From NCBI GenBank assembly GCA_039815465.1, contig JBCBZG010000008.1:1-64000 (forward strand): 64,000 bases of DNA, in the 5' to 3' direction. Positions within the stretch are counted from its first letter, which is position 1. Every line of letters begins with the position of its first letter. Position numbers and translations under genes: made by a program. Below are positions 27,168 to 35,443 of this stretch, piece after piece. The notes beneath the pieces are model-generated. The model saw only the letters and a list, made by a program, of their open reading frames with translations. It did no database searches and was not told the DNA's origin. The DNA comes from Shimia_B sp039815465 (GTDB taxonomy: Bacteria > Pseudomonadota > Alphaproteobacteria > Rhodobacterales > Rhodobacteraceae).

Positions 27168-28267
27168 AGCTGAAACATCTCAATGCATCTGGTCGTTTCC
27201 CAAGCGGAAATGTACGTTACTATTATCGACCAAAGGGAGATAAGGGCATTCCGATGCCCGACCTGCCCCCTGATGATCAACGATTTCTCGACGCCTATTC
27301 AGCCGCGTCTGGAAACAAAGCGCCTCAAAACAAGCGTCCTCGTCCTGGTAGCATTGCTTTGGCTGTGCCTCGGTACTTGAAGTCGGAGGATTTTTTGGAT
27401 CTGGCGCGGGGAACACGGGCAGCCAGACGGCGTCTTTTGGATGAAATCCGAAAGCACCTTTGGAATGCCTTGGTTCGGGACCTTCAAACCAAGCATGTCG
27501 AGATAATGCTGAAGAAGCACACTGCCCATGCTAGGAATAATCGTCTCAAAGTATGGCGCGCCTTCGGCAAATGGCTTGCTGTCGAATACAACATCGACGA
27601 TCCAGCGGAGAAGGTCAAAAAATCTCCGGTTCCTAAATCGAGTGGCCACGTGCCATGGTCTGCTGACGAAATCGATAGGTTCCGCTTATTCTGGGAAATC
27701 GGAACATCCGAACGTCTCGCGTTTGAAGTCATTTACTTCACCGGAGCCCGAATTTCAGATGCCTTTAGACTTGGACAGGGCAACGTCGATCAGGAAGGCT
27801 GGTTGGTGTTCAATCAACAGAAGACAGGCGGCGAGGTCGCAATTCCGTTTAGTCGGCCTCTACCAGTTTTCGCCTCCGGTATGCAGAGCGACCTGCAGTA
27901 TCTTCGTGCGGCGCTGGGCGCGCGGTCTAACAAGCACATTACCTGGATCACAACTGCGTTCGGGACTTCACGAAGTGTGAAGGCCGCCGGGCAGTGGTTT
28001 GCAGCCAAAGCGCGCGCGGCAGGCATCCACGGCCGGACTGCACACGATCTTAGAAAAAGCCGGTCGCAAGCCTTGGCCGAAGCAGGCGGAAACTCAGCCC
28101 AAATCGGCGCATGGACAGGGCACGAAAGCCTCTCCGAGATTGAACGCTACATTCGCGGCCTTAACAAAAGAAAGGTACTCAGCGGCACGGAAACAGAACA
28201 AAAAGTTCCAACTTCCGCGACCAAAGTTCCAACTCAACCAAAAAATACAGGAGAATTAAATGCTTGA
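27164..28267 (+). CDS. Tyrosine recombinase (integrase)
   Basis: 367 residues from GTG 27,164; a TTG two codons upstream is also possible. Catalytic elements are visible: FTGARISDAFRLG (first Arg), HDLRKSRSQALAEAG (His, Arg), GHESLSEIERYI (His and the Tyr nucleophile). The N-terminus is basic and would contain the arm-binding and core-binding parts. The last codons overlap DNA holding two GTTCCAACT repeats and the gene ends 9 bp before the right att core, as in elements that integrate into tRNA 3' ends. Confidence 0.9.
   Translation: MKLKHLNASGRFPSGNVRYYYRPKGDKGIPMPDLPPDDQRFLDAYSAASGNKAPQNKRPRPGSIALAVPRYLKSEDFLDLARGTRAARRRLLDEIRKHLWNALVRDLQTKHVEIMLKKHTAHARNNRLKVWRAFGKWLAVEYNIDDPAEKVKKSPVPKSSGHVPWSADEIDRFRLFWEIGTSERLAFEVIYFTGARISDAFRLGQGNVDQEGWLVFNQQKTGGEVAIPFSRPLPVFASGMQSDLQYLRAALGARSNKHITWITTAFGTSRSVKAAGQWFAAKARAAGIHGRTAHDLRKSRSQALAEAGGNSAQIGAWTGHESLSEIERYIRGLNKRKVLSGTETEQKVPTSATKVPTQPKNTGELNA
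28201..28234 (+). repeat. Right integrase arm-type repeats
   Basis: GTTCCAACTT at 28,205-28,214 and GTTCCAACT at 28,226-28,234, inside the 3' end of the integrase gene. 28,201-28,218 matches 11,047-11,064 over 18 bp. In a circle the four copies would flank one core in the same orientation. Confidence 0.65.
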
Positions 28268-28275
28268 AAAAGTGC

Positions 28276-28290
28276 TGGCGACCCCGGCAG
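28276..28290 (+). repeat. Right attachment-site core within tRNA-Arg
   Basis: The same 15 bp as 10,995-11,009. Read on the minus strand it is the T-stem/acceptor 3' strand plus CCA of the tRNA gene, so integration leaves the tRNA whole. Confidence 0.8.
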
Positions 28291-28352
28291 GATTCGAACC
28301 TGCAACCCGCCCCTTAGGAGGGGGCTGCTCTATCCAGTTGAGCCACGGGGCC
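28276..28352 (-). tRNA. tRNA-Arg (anticodon CCT)
   Basis: Full cloverleaf on the minus strand: acceptor GGCCCCG pairs with CGGGGTC (one G-T pair), anticodon loop CTCCTAA gives CCT, and the T-arm has GGTTCGAATCC. The discriminator is G and CCA is encoded (28,278-28,276). It is the integration target of the adjacent element. Confidence 0.95.
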
Positions 28353-29033
28353 GTGTAGGCGCAGATTACGTGCAGGTCTTGCGCTAAGGCCAGCGGTTAT
28401 TGGGGGGGAGGCGGGACTGCGGGTCGCTAGGGCGTCGTGGCGCTTAGCGTCGATGCTCGCATCGGCCCCAAAGATCGTTGCATCCATGTGCCGAGACCTA
28501 AGCGACGGTAGCTCTGCTTGGTTGATACGCAGGGCTGGTCTGTCTAACATCTTCAACGCTCAGCCTAACTGCCTCCCAGAACAGACCAAATCCGTTTGGC
28601 GCTGTAATCTTGAGCAGATGGGCGGGTAGGCACGCTCAGTGTCGGCCTCGCGCATCAAGTGCAGCAAAGCTTCCAAGTCTTTCCGGGGGGCCGCGCACGC
28701 AGGTGGCAGCCACAGGCGCGGGCCCGTAGATAACGCAGGCCGCTCGGCATCGCCCACTAGGAAATCGTACGCTAAGCCCGCATACAGGCCGTGATCCGGC
28801 TCGGACCGCTCAGACGCCCAGCCCACGCGAACTTTTGCGCACGCATGATGCACATCACGGCAATCGAACGCCATGAAACCCATCGGTCAAACCGCTGGGC
28901 TCTGCGCTTCCTCACCCCAGCAACCGCCGGGCACCCCACGCCCTTCGCTCCAAACCGCGCGGCACAATCACCCTTTGGCTTTTAGGGACGCTTCGACGTA
29001 GAAAGGGGCAAAGACGACAAGGACCAGACCGCC
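28353..29033. other. Gap between tRNA-Arg and the LacI gene
   Basis: About 680 bp with at most one doubtful gene (28,560-28,883, minus). The tRNA promoter should lie just right of 28,352. No repeats, insertion sequence or further RNA gene were recognised. Confidence 0.5.
28560..28883 (-). CDS. Doubtful hypothetical protein
   Basis: 107 codons, Cys- and Arg-rich, no recognised motif and no strong ribosome site. It is the only open frame of note between the tRNA and the LacI-type gene and may be spurious or a remnant. Confidence 0.25.
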   Translation of the reverse strand: MGFMAFDCRDVHHACAKVRVGWASERSEPDHGLYAGLAYDFLVGDAERPALSTGPRLWLPPACAAPRKDLEALLHLMREADTERAYPPICSRLQRQTDLVCSGRQLG

Positions 29034-30062
29034 GTGACCGTACCCCCCCGCCGCCCGCTCACCCTCCGCGATGTCTCCGAGGCGTCGGGGGTCAGCGAAA
29101 TGACGGTGAGCCGCGTGCTCCGCAACCGGGGCGACGTGAGCGAGGGGACCCGCCAAAAGGTGCTGACCGCGGCCAAGACACTGGGCTACGTGCCCAACAA
29201 AATCGCAGGCGCGCTGGCCTCGCAACGGGTGAACCTCGTGGCCGTCATCATCCCGTCGCTCTCCAACATGGTCTTCCCAGAGGTCATGACCGCGATCTCT
29301 GACACGCTCGACGGCTCCGGGCTTCAGCCCGTGGTGGGCGTCACCAACTACTCCCCCGAACGGGAGGAGCAGGTGCTCTACGAGATGCTCTCCTGGCGGC
29401 CCTCGGGCGTCATCATCGCAGGGCTCGAACAAACCGACGCTGCTAAGGCCATGATGCTCAACTCGGGCATCCCGGTGGTGCAGATCATGGATGTCGACGG
29501 CACGCCGGTGGACAGCGCCGTGGGGATTTCCCACCGCCGCGCCGGGCGCAAGATGGCCGAACAGATCCTGAAATCCGGCTACCAACATATCGGCTTCATG
29601 GGCACCAAAATGCCATTGGACCACCGCGCCCGCAAACGGTTCGAAGGCTTCACCGAAGCACTCGCCAAGGGCGGCATCCAAGTCGAGGATCAGGAGTTCT
29701 ACGAAGGCGGCTCCGGCTTCGCCAAGGGCCGGGAGATGACGGCGGCCATGCTGGAACGCAACCCGGAGCTCGATTTCCTCTACTATTCCAACGACATGAT
29801 CGGCGCAGGCGGGCTGCTTTACCTCTGGGAAAGAGGCATCAAGATGCCCGGCCAAATCGGCATGGCCGCCTTCAACGGCATCCGCCTCCTCGACGGCCTG
29901 CCCCAAAAACTCGCCACAATGGACGCCTGCCGCGCCGAGATCGGCGCAAAAGCCGCCGAGATCATCCGCACCCGCGTCGAAAACCCCGACGCCGAACCGG
30001 AGCTGGTGGAGTTCACCCCCAAGATCGCCCTGGGCGAGACGCTGAAGCGCGGGCTGGTCTAA
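29034..30062 (+). CDS. LacI/GntR-type sugar-responsive repressor
   Basis: 342 residues from GTG 29,034. The LacI headpiece is clear (LTLRDVSEASGVSEMTVSRVLRNRGDVSEGTRQKV), including the hinge helix sequence NKIAGALASQR. The periplasmic-binding-like core follows (VAVIIPSLSNMVFPEV, FLYYSNDMIGAGG). It resembles gluconate-type repressors (GntR of the LacI family). No sugar genes lie next to it in this window, so the effector cannot be read. It stands alone between the tRNA region and a small reverse-strand gene. Confidence 0.9.
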   Translation: MTVPPRRPLTLRDVSEASGVSEMTVSRVLRNRGDVSEGTRQKVLTAAKTLGYVPNKIAGALASQRVNLVAVIIPSLSNMVFPEVMTAISDTLDGSGLQPVVGVTNYSPEREEQVLYEMLSWRPSGVIIAGLEQTDAAKAMMLNSGIPVVQIMDVDGTPVDSAVGISHRRAGRKMAEQILKSGYQHIGFMGTKMPLDHRARKRFEGFTEALAKGGIQVEDQEFYEGGSGFAKGREMTAAMLERNPELDFLYYSNDMIGAGGLLYLWERGIKMPGQIGMAAFNGIRLLDGLPQKLATMDACRAEIGAKAAEIIRTRVENPDAEPELVEFTPKIALGETLKRGLV

Positions 30063-30088
30063 CCCCCGCCCGCGCCTCATTCGCACGC

Positions 30089-30256
30089 TCAGTGCCGCTG
30101 CGCCCAAAGCGCCAGATAGCACCCAAAGGCCACTTCGTTGGCCGTGCTCTTGTCCACCCAGCCCAAGCACACGCCGCCATAGGCAAGGCTGAGCCCGAGA
30201 TACATGGCCTTGTGGCTCCAACACATGGACGCCAGTTTGTTCAGTCGGTCTTTCAT
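30089..30256 (-). CDS. Small 55-residue hypothetical protein
   Basis: ATG at 30,256 with CGGAGA six bases upstream on the minus strand, stop at 30,089. The middle is moderately hydrophobic (KAMYLGLSLAYGGVCLG, ANEVAFGCYLALW) and could be a short membrane or amphipathic helix pair. It is unrecognised. It is supported by its ribosome site and its fit between the LacI-type gene and the divergent TPR gene. Confidence 0.5.
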   Translation of the reverse strand: MKDRLNKLASMCWSHKAMYLGLSLAYGGVCLGWVDKSTANEVAFGCYLALWAQRH

Positions 30257-30455
30257 TTCCAGTCTCCGTGATCAGAGACCGTTTCAGCGCTGTCCCGGTC
30301 GTTGCGTTTGCACCCGAGGCACGGCAACCTTCCTCCATCGCAAGCGCCTGGTCATGAACACAGGTGTGACATGTAACTTGGACGTAACCCGCATTTCCCC
30401 GCACCGCGCTATGGTGCAGCCATCGCATTGCCCCCCGCCCGCATGAGGCCCCGCC

Positions 30456-32105
30456 ATGACCTACGACCCCCTCGCCGAGTTCGGCCAAGCCATGAAAACC
30501 GCGCGCAAGCTCAAGGGCTGGTCGCTGGAAACCCTCGCCGCTGAGGCGCTCGGCAACGGGGATCGCAAGGGCTACTGCTCCCAGGTCGAACGCGGCCAAC
30601 GCCGCCTCTCCGCAGGCACGATCCAGAACTTCGCCCGCGCGTTGGAGCTGCCCGAAGACATCACCAACCGCGCCCTCCTTGCCGACACGCCCGCACAGGA
30701 CCAGGCCGAACAAATCGACCAAACCACCGCGCAACTGCTGACCGACCTCGACACCCTCCGCGACAAGCTGAAGATATCGGTGGCGTTGGCCATCGCTCTC
30801 ACCTACAAATACGCCGAAGGCGACGGGACTGAGCTCCAACAGATGCGCCAGAACCTTGAGGCCGCCTTCCAAACCGCCGCCGACCAACAGGCCCGCGACG
30901 CGCTCCCCTCCAATATCGACGCCGCCGTGGACATGGTTCTGCGCCAGGTTGCGGCCCTCAACGAGGATGGCCAGGTCGAAGAGGCCGACGCCCTGCTGAT
31001 GGCAGAGATTGCGAGCGCCAAGGCAGACCTAGACCGCAAACAGGCCGAACTGACCCGCTACTACCAGCGCGCGATCAACCAGGCGGAACTGACAAACAAC
31101 GCCGACGCCTACGCCGCGCGGCAGCTAGAGCTGATCCAACTCGACGCCCCAAGTCCAGAGGATCATTGGCAAGCGATGAATGCCCTGTTTGCAGAGCGCT
31201 ACCAAGAAGCCCGCCGCACCGCCGCACCCTTCCTCCTCACCTCCGCCATCGGCCTCGCCCGCCGCTGCATCGACATCGCCCCGACGGAGCATCAGCGCGC
31301 AGGCTCCCACATCAACCTCGGCATCGCGCTCCAGAACCACGGCTTGCGCACCGACGGCCCGCGCGGCGCATCCCTGCTGGCGGAGGCTGTGACCGCCTAT
31401 GACACCGCGTTCGCCTTCTTCACGAGAGACGCCCACCCGACCCACTGGGCCATGACACAGAACAACAAAGCCGCCGCGCTGAAGGAGCAAGGCACCCGCA
31501 CCGAAGGCGCGGCAGGCGCGGCCCTCCTCGCCCATGCCGTCGCCGCCTATGACGCCGCGCTGGAGGTCCACACGCGGGAGGCGATGCCGGTGCAATGGGC
31601 CACGACGCAGAACAACAAGGGCATCGCGCTACACATACAAGGCACCCGCGCCAAAGGCGCGGCAGGCGAGGCCCTCCTCGCCCAGGCCGTCGCCGCCTTT
31701 GACGCCGCGCTGGAGGTCCACACGCGGGAGGCGGTGCCGGTGGACTGGGCCATGACGCAGAATAACAAGGGCAACGCGCTGTCGGGGCAAGGCACCCGCA
31801 CCGAAGGCGCGGCAGGCGCGTCCCTCCTCGCCCATGCCGTCGCCGCCTACGACGCAGCGTTGGAGGTCCGCACGCGGGATGCAATGCTGGTGCCATGGGC
31901 CGAGACGCAGGAGAACCTCGCCATCGCAAAACTGGACTGGGCCAACCACGACACGACCACAGACCCCAGCCCCCTCCTTATCGAGGCTCTCAACCACGTC
32001 GAAGCCGCCCTCACGATCTTCGACCCAGAGCACATGAGCTACAACCACGCAAAAGCCACCCGTCTCCGCGACCTCATCCTCGCAGCGCTCGACAACGCCC
32101 CCTAG
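30456..32105 (+). CDS. XRE helix-turn-helix fused to tetratricopeptide repeats
   Basis: 549 residues. An N-terminal XRE-type domain (about 8-75, LETLAAEAL, YCSQVERGQRRLS) precedes a coiled coil and then TPR-like units. Three units (about 345-495) are nearly identical, each about 50 residues with AAYDAALEVHTREAMPVxWA and TQNNKG. They resemble the TPR units common in signalling proteins of large-genome bacteria. It probably binds DNA and a partner protein; the target is unknown. It is followed by a hairpin at 32,111-32,131. Confidence 0.75.
   Translation: MTYDPLAEFGQAMKTARKLKGWSLETLAAEALGNGDRKGYCSQVERGQRRLSAGTIQNFARALELPEDITNRALLADTPAQDQAEQIDQTTAQLLTDLDTLRDKLKISVALAIALTYKYAEGDGTELQQMRQNLEAAFQTAADQQARDALPSNIDAAVDMVLRQVAALNEDGQVEEADALLMAEIASAKADLDRKQAELTRYYQRAINQAELTNNADAYAARQLELIQLDAPSPEDHWQAMNALFAERYQEARRTAAPFLLTSAIGLARRCIDIAPTEHQRAGSHINLGIALQNHGLRTDGPRGASLLAEAVTAYDTAFAFFTRDAHPTHWAMTQNNKAAALKEQGTRTEGAAGAALLAHAVAAYDAALEVHTREAMPVQWATTQNNKGIALHIQGTRAKGAAGEALLAQAVAAFDAALEVHTREAVPVDWAMTQNNKGNALSGQGTRTEGAAGASLLAHAVAAYDAALEVRTRDAMLVPWAETQENLAIAKLDWANHDTTTDPSPLLIEALNHVEAALTIFDPEHMSYNHAKATRLRDLILAALDNAP
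31341..31930 (+). repeat. 150-bp tandem coding repeats
   Basis: The units have the same phase, with GGCACCCGC at 31,491, 31,641 and 31,791, exactly 150 bp apart, and a more diverged unit from about 31,341. They are close to identical in DNA as well as protein, which points to recent duplication or gene conversion. They encode the TPR-like part of the protein starting at 30,456. Confidence 0.8.
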
Positions 32106-32110
32106 CCCCC

Positions 32111-32131
32111 GTCCCGGGCTTGACCCGGGAC
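32111..32131 (+). terminator. Palindromic repeat after the TPR gene
   Basis: GTCCCGGG-CTTGA-CCCGGGAC, a perfect 8-bp stem directly after the stop at 32,105. There is no T-run. The sequence resembles dispersed repeats common in alphaproteobacteria and could serve as a 3' end or attenuator. Confidence 0.5.
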
Positions 32132-32233
32132 CTCGTCGGAACGCCCAGAAGGCCCTGCATCGGGTGCGGGGCTGCGGCTGGGTGAACCGAAAGCCCCCTT
32201 TACCCCGGCCCCCTCGCGGTTATCTCACTCCCC

Positions 32234-32899
32234 ATGCTCCTCACCGTCCGCGATGTCACCAAAACCTTCCCCGGCGACCCGCCGCTGCATGTCCTGCGCG
32301 GGGTGTCGCTGGACCTCGACGCGGGGGAGAGCCTTGCGTTGACGGGGGAGTCGGGGTCGGGGAAGTCGACGCTGCTCCACATCATTGGCGGGCTGGAGAC
32401 GCCCGATGCGGGGCAGATCACCGTGGGCGGCACGCAGATTGCGGGGCTGGCCGACCCCCAGCTCGCGCAGCTCCGGCGAGACACGATCTCCGTCATCTTT
32501 CAGCAGTTTAACCTGATCCCCTCGCTGACGGTGGAGGGCAACCTCGCCTTCCATGCCCGCCTCGGCGGGCGCTTCGACCGCCCGTGGTTTGACACGCTCA
32601 CGCAGGCTCTGGGCCTCACCGACCTCCTCCCCCGCTACCCCGAGCAGCTTTCCGGCGGGCAGCAGCAGCGGGTCGCCATTGGCCGCGCGCTGGCGCCGAA
32701 GCCAAAGCTCGTGCTGGCCGATGAGCCCACCGGGAACCTCGATGAGGACACCGGCGACCGCGTGATGGACCTGATGCTGCGCCTAACGCGGGAGGCGGGA
32801 GCGGGGCTCCTGATGGTCACGCATTCGCAGGCCCGCGCGCGGACGCTCGACCGGCAGATCACGCTCAGCCACGGGGAATTAAGCGGGGAACGCGCCTGA
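32234..32899 (+). CDS. ABC transporter ATP-binding protein (LolD/MacB type)
   Basis: 221 residues. Walker A GESGSGKST, Q-loop FQQFNLIPSLT, signature LSGGQQQRV, Walker B LVLADEPTGNLD and H-loop THSQ are all present. The sequence is of the LolD/MacB group, which drives FtsX-type permeases. It overlaps the permease start by one base. With the permease and a lipocalin-like protein it forms an Att-like export module. Confidence 0.9.
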   Translation: MLLTVRDVTKTFPGDPPLHVLRGVSLDLDAGESLALTGESGSGKSTLLHIIGGLETPDAGQITVGGTQIAGLADPQLAQLRRDTISVIFQQFNLIPSLTVEGNLAFHARLGGRFDRPWFDTLTQALGLTDLLPRYPEQLSGGQQQRVAIGRALAPKPKLVLADEPTGNLDEDTGDRVMDLMLRLTREAGAGLLMVTHSQARARTLDRQITLSHGELSGERA

Positions 32900-35289
32900 T
32901 GCGCCGGACGGCCCTCCTCGCGCTGCTTAGCCACTGGCGGCGGCAAAAGCTGCAGTTTCTCGCACTGATCTTTGGACTGGCCTCTGCCACGGCGCTTTGG
33001 ACCGGCGTCCAGGCCATCAATCAGGAGGCGCGCAGCAGCTACGACAGCGCCGCCAGCGCCCTGGGTCAGGGGAGCGAACAGCGGTTGGTCGCCAAGGGCG
33101 GCGGCGACATCCCGCGCGACACCTTCATCACCCTGCGCCGCGCGGGCTGGCTCGTGTCGCCCGTCGTCGAAGGCCAGGTCGCAGGCGTCACGCTGCTCGG
33201 CATCGACCCCTTCACGCTGCCCCCCACCGCGGCGAGCCCGAACCTCGGCCAGGGTGACCGCCTCGCGCGGTTTTTGTCGGCGGAAGGCCTGGTCCTCGCC
33301 AATGCCGACACCGCGCGCGCGCTCGCGGGCGAGGAGCTGCCGCCGATCGAGACCGCGCCCAACATCCCTGACGGCCAAGCCACGATGGACGTCACGGCCG
33401 CGTGGGACCTGCTTAACCGCCAGGGCTTCAGCTACCTCGTGGTCGCGCCGGCCCAGCCCGCGGGGCTTGCGCCGCTGGCAACGCTTGCGCCAGAGCTCAC
33501 GCTCGACACCGTGGCCGCGGGCGGGGATATCGCGAACCTCACCCGGTCCTTTCACCTGAACCTCACCGCCTTCGGGCTGCTGAGCTTTGCGGTGGGGCTT
33601 TTCATCGTGAACGCGGCCATCGGGCTGGCGTTCGAACAACGTCGCGCGATGTTTCGCACGCTGCGCGCGCTGGGCGTGCCATCCCGCACGCTTACGGCGC
33701 TCCTGGCGGGCGAGACGGCGGTGCTCGCCACGCTTGCAGGCGCCATCGGGGTGGCGCTGGGTTACCTTATCGCCTCCACCCTCCTCCCCGGGGTCGCCGC
33801 CACGCTGCGCGGGCTCTACGGCGCCACGGTGCCCGGCAGCCTGACGCTCGATGCCACATGGGTGCTCAGCGGGCTGGGGATCACCTATGCAGGCGCCGCG
33901 CTGGCGGCGACGACCAGCCTGTGGCGCGTGGCGCGCCTTCCGATCCTGGCGCCCGCCCGGCCCCGGGCCTGGGCGCGCGCCTCCCGGCGGACACGGGACG
34001 TCCAGGCACTGTCCGGCCTCGCGCTCTTTGTCCTAACCGGCTTAATCGCCGCTTTTGGCAGCGGGCTGGTGGCGGGGTTCGCCATGCTCGGCACGCTCTT
34101 CTTCGGGGCTGCGCTGTGCCTGCCTTTCGCGCTCGACACGACACTGGCCGCCGCGCAGCGCGCCGCGCGGGGCCCTATGGCGGACTGGGTGCTCGCCGAC
34201 ACGCGCCAACAGGTACCTGCGCTGTCGCTCGCGCTCATGGCGCTGCTGCTGGCGCTCGCGGTCAATATCGGCGTGGGCACCATGGTGTCGTCCTTCCGCG
34301 CGACGTTCACCGGCTGGATCGACCAGCGCCTGGCGTCAGAGCTCTACGTCACAGCCACCACCCCGGCGCAGGCCGCACAGGTGCGCGCCGTGCTCGACGC
34401 CCGCGCCGACGCCACGCTGCCGCTGCGCACCACCGACACCCGCATCAACAGCATCCCGAGCGATATCTTGGGCGTCGTCGACCACCAAACCTACCGCGAC
34501 GGCTGGCCCTTGATCGAGGCAGGCGACACCCCGTGGGAGACCGTCGCCCGCGGCGAGGCCGCGCTGATCAACGAACAGCTCTGGCGCCGAACGGGGCTCA
34601 GAATAGGTGACGAGATCACACTCATGCCCGGCTGGTCGCTGCCGGTGCAAGGCGTCTACACCGACTACGGCAACCCGGAGGGTCAGGCCATCGTCGCCCA
34701 GGGTCAGCTCCTCGCCCGGGTCCCCGATATCTCCCCCCTGCGCTACGCCGCACGCATCGACCCGGACCGCATCGAGGATCTGCGCACCGCGTTGGAGGCC
34801 AAAGGCGTCCCCCCCGGCAACATCGTGGACCAAGCGACGGTCAAAGATTTCTCCATCCGTGTCTTTGACCAAACCTTTATCGTTACAGGCTCGCTCAACA
34901 TCCTGACACTGGGCGTGGCGGCGCTGGCGATCCTGGCCTCGCTGACGAGCCTTGCGGCCATGCGCCTACCGCAGCTGGCACCGGTCTGGGCCATGGGGAT
35001 CACCCGCGCCCACCTCGCGCGGCTCGAGCTCGCACGCGCGGTCCTGTGCGCGGCGATCACCTTTGTCGTCGCGCTGCCGCTCGGGCTCGTGGTGGCGTGG
35101 ATGCTGCTGAGCGTCGTGAATGTGCAAGCCTTTGGGTGGAAACTGCCGCTCCTGGCCTTCCCGCTCGACTGGCTGCGTCTGGGGCTCCTCGCATGCCTCG
35201 CCGCGCTTCTCGCCGCAGCTCTGCCCGCATGGCGGCTGGCGCGGTCGTCGCCGACGCAATTGCTAAAGGTGTTTGCCGATGAGCGCTAA
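32899..35289 (+). CDS. FtsX-like ABC permease
   Basis: 796 residues. An N-terminal signal anchor (LQFLALIFGLASATALW) leads to a periplasmic domain. Two FtsX-type membrane triplets follow, near 210-300 and at the C-terminus (LNILTLGVAALAILASL to LPAWRLARSSPTQLLKVF), with a mid membrane region around 360-460. This layout is that of single-chain permeases that extrude lipids or lipoproteins. The substrate is not known. Confidence 0.85.
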   Translation: MRRTALLALLSHWRRQKLQFLALIFGLASATALWTGVQAINQEARSSYDSAASALGQGSEQRLVAKGGGDIPRDTFITLRRAGWLVSPVVEGQVAGVTLLGIDPFTLPPTAASPNLGQGDRLARFLSAEGLVLANADTARALAGEELPPIETAPNIPDGQATMDVTAAWDLLNRQGFSYLVVAPAQPAGLAPLATLAPELTLDTVAAGGDIANLTRSFHLNLTAFGLLSFAVGLFIVNAAIGLAFEQRRAMFRTLRALGVPSRTLTALLAGETAVLATLAGAIGVALGYLIASTLLPGVAATLRGLYGATVPGSLTLDATWVLSGLGITYAGAALAATTSLWRVARLPILAPARPRAWARASRRTRDVQALSGLALFVLTGLIAAFGSGLVAGFAMLGTLFFGAALCLPFALDTTLAAAQRAARGPMADWVLADTRQQVPALSLALMALLLALAVNIGVGTMVSSFRATFTGWIDQRLASELYVTATTPAQAAQVRAVLDARADATLPLRTTDTRINSIPSDILGVVDHQTYRDGWPLIEAGDTPWETVARGEAALINEQLWRRTGLRIGDEITLMPGWSLPVQGVYTDYGNPEGQAIVAQGQLLARVPDISPLRYAARIDPDRIEDLRTALEAKGVPPGNIVDQATVKDFSIRVFDQTFIVTGSLNILTLGVAALAILASLTSLAAMRLPQLAPVWAMGITRAHLARLELARAVLCAAITFVVALPLGLVVAWMLLSVVNVQAFGWKLPLLAFPLDWLRLGLLACLAALLAAALPAWRLARSSPTQLLKVFADER

Positions 35290-35358
35290 AGCCTCCGACT
35301 TTAAACCTGAGCAACACCGCTTCGAACAAAGCGCCCGCGCGACGGGCACCGTTGCGCC

Positions 35359-35412
35359 GCGCCGTTCCGCCCCCACGGGGCGGCGCGATTGCGCCACCCC
35401 TCGGAACGGCGC
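35359..35412. repeat. Dispersed palindrome, copy A (inverted orientation)
   Basis: GCGCCGTTCCG at 35,359-35,369 pairs perfectly with CGGAACGGCGC at 35,402-35,412. Inside is a second stem GGGGCGGCG/CGCCACCCC. It is the same element as 45,148-45,199, with compensating changes in the outer stem. It lies in the gap between the permease stop and the chosen lipocalin start. Confidence 0.7.
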
Positions 35413-35443
35413 TATTCGAACAAACGTCGGATTTCTCAGATTT

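Larger units (their letters stand above)
10995..28290. mobile_element. Integrative and mobilizable element at tRNA-Arg
   Basis: About 17.3 kb bounded by a 15-bp direct repeat (TGGCGACCCCGGCAG) at 10,995-11,009 and 28,276-28,290. The right copy is the 3' end of an intact tRNA-Arg(CCT). A tyrosine integrase lies next to the tRNA, with two excisionase-like genes beside it. Inside each end there are two GTTCCAACT(T) repeats in the same orientation, as expected of arm-type integrase sites. Backbone genes are a RepC-like initiator, a MobV-type relaxase with a putative oriT, and the integrase. Cargo is a secreted metalloprotease module, a metallophosphoesterase and a type I restriction system with Fic. 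No type IV secretion genes are visible, so transfer would need a helper. Confidence 0.85.

Noticed and set aside
28968..30887. 639-codon open frame on the minus strand
   Set aside because: It runs antisense across the LacI gene and the XRE-TPR start; high-GC third positions make such frames. No ribosome site or family resemblance.
31341..31930. Regular 150-bp repeats as CRISPR or satellite
   Set aside because: They are fully in frame and encode TPR-like units.
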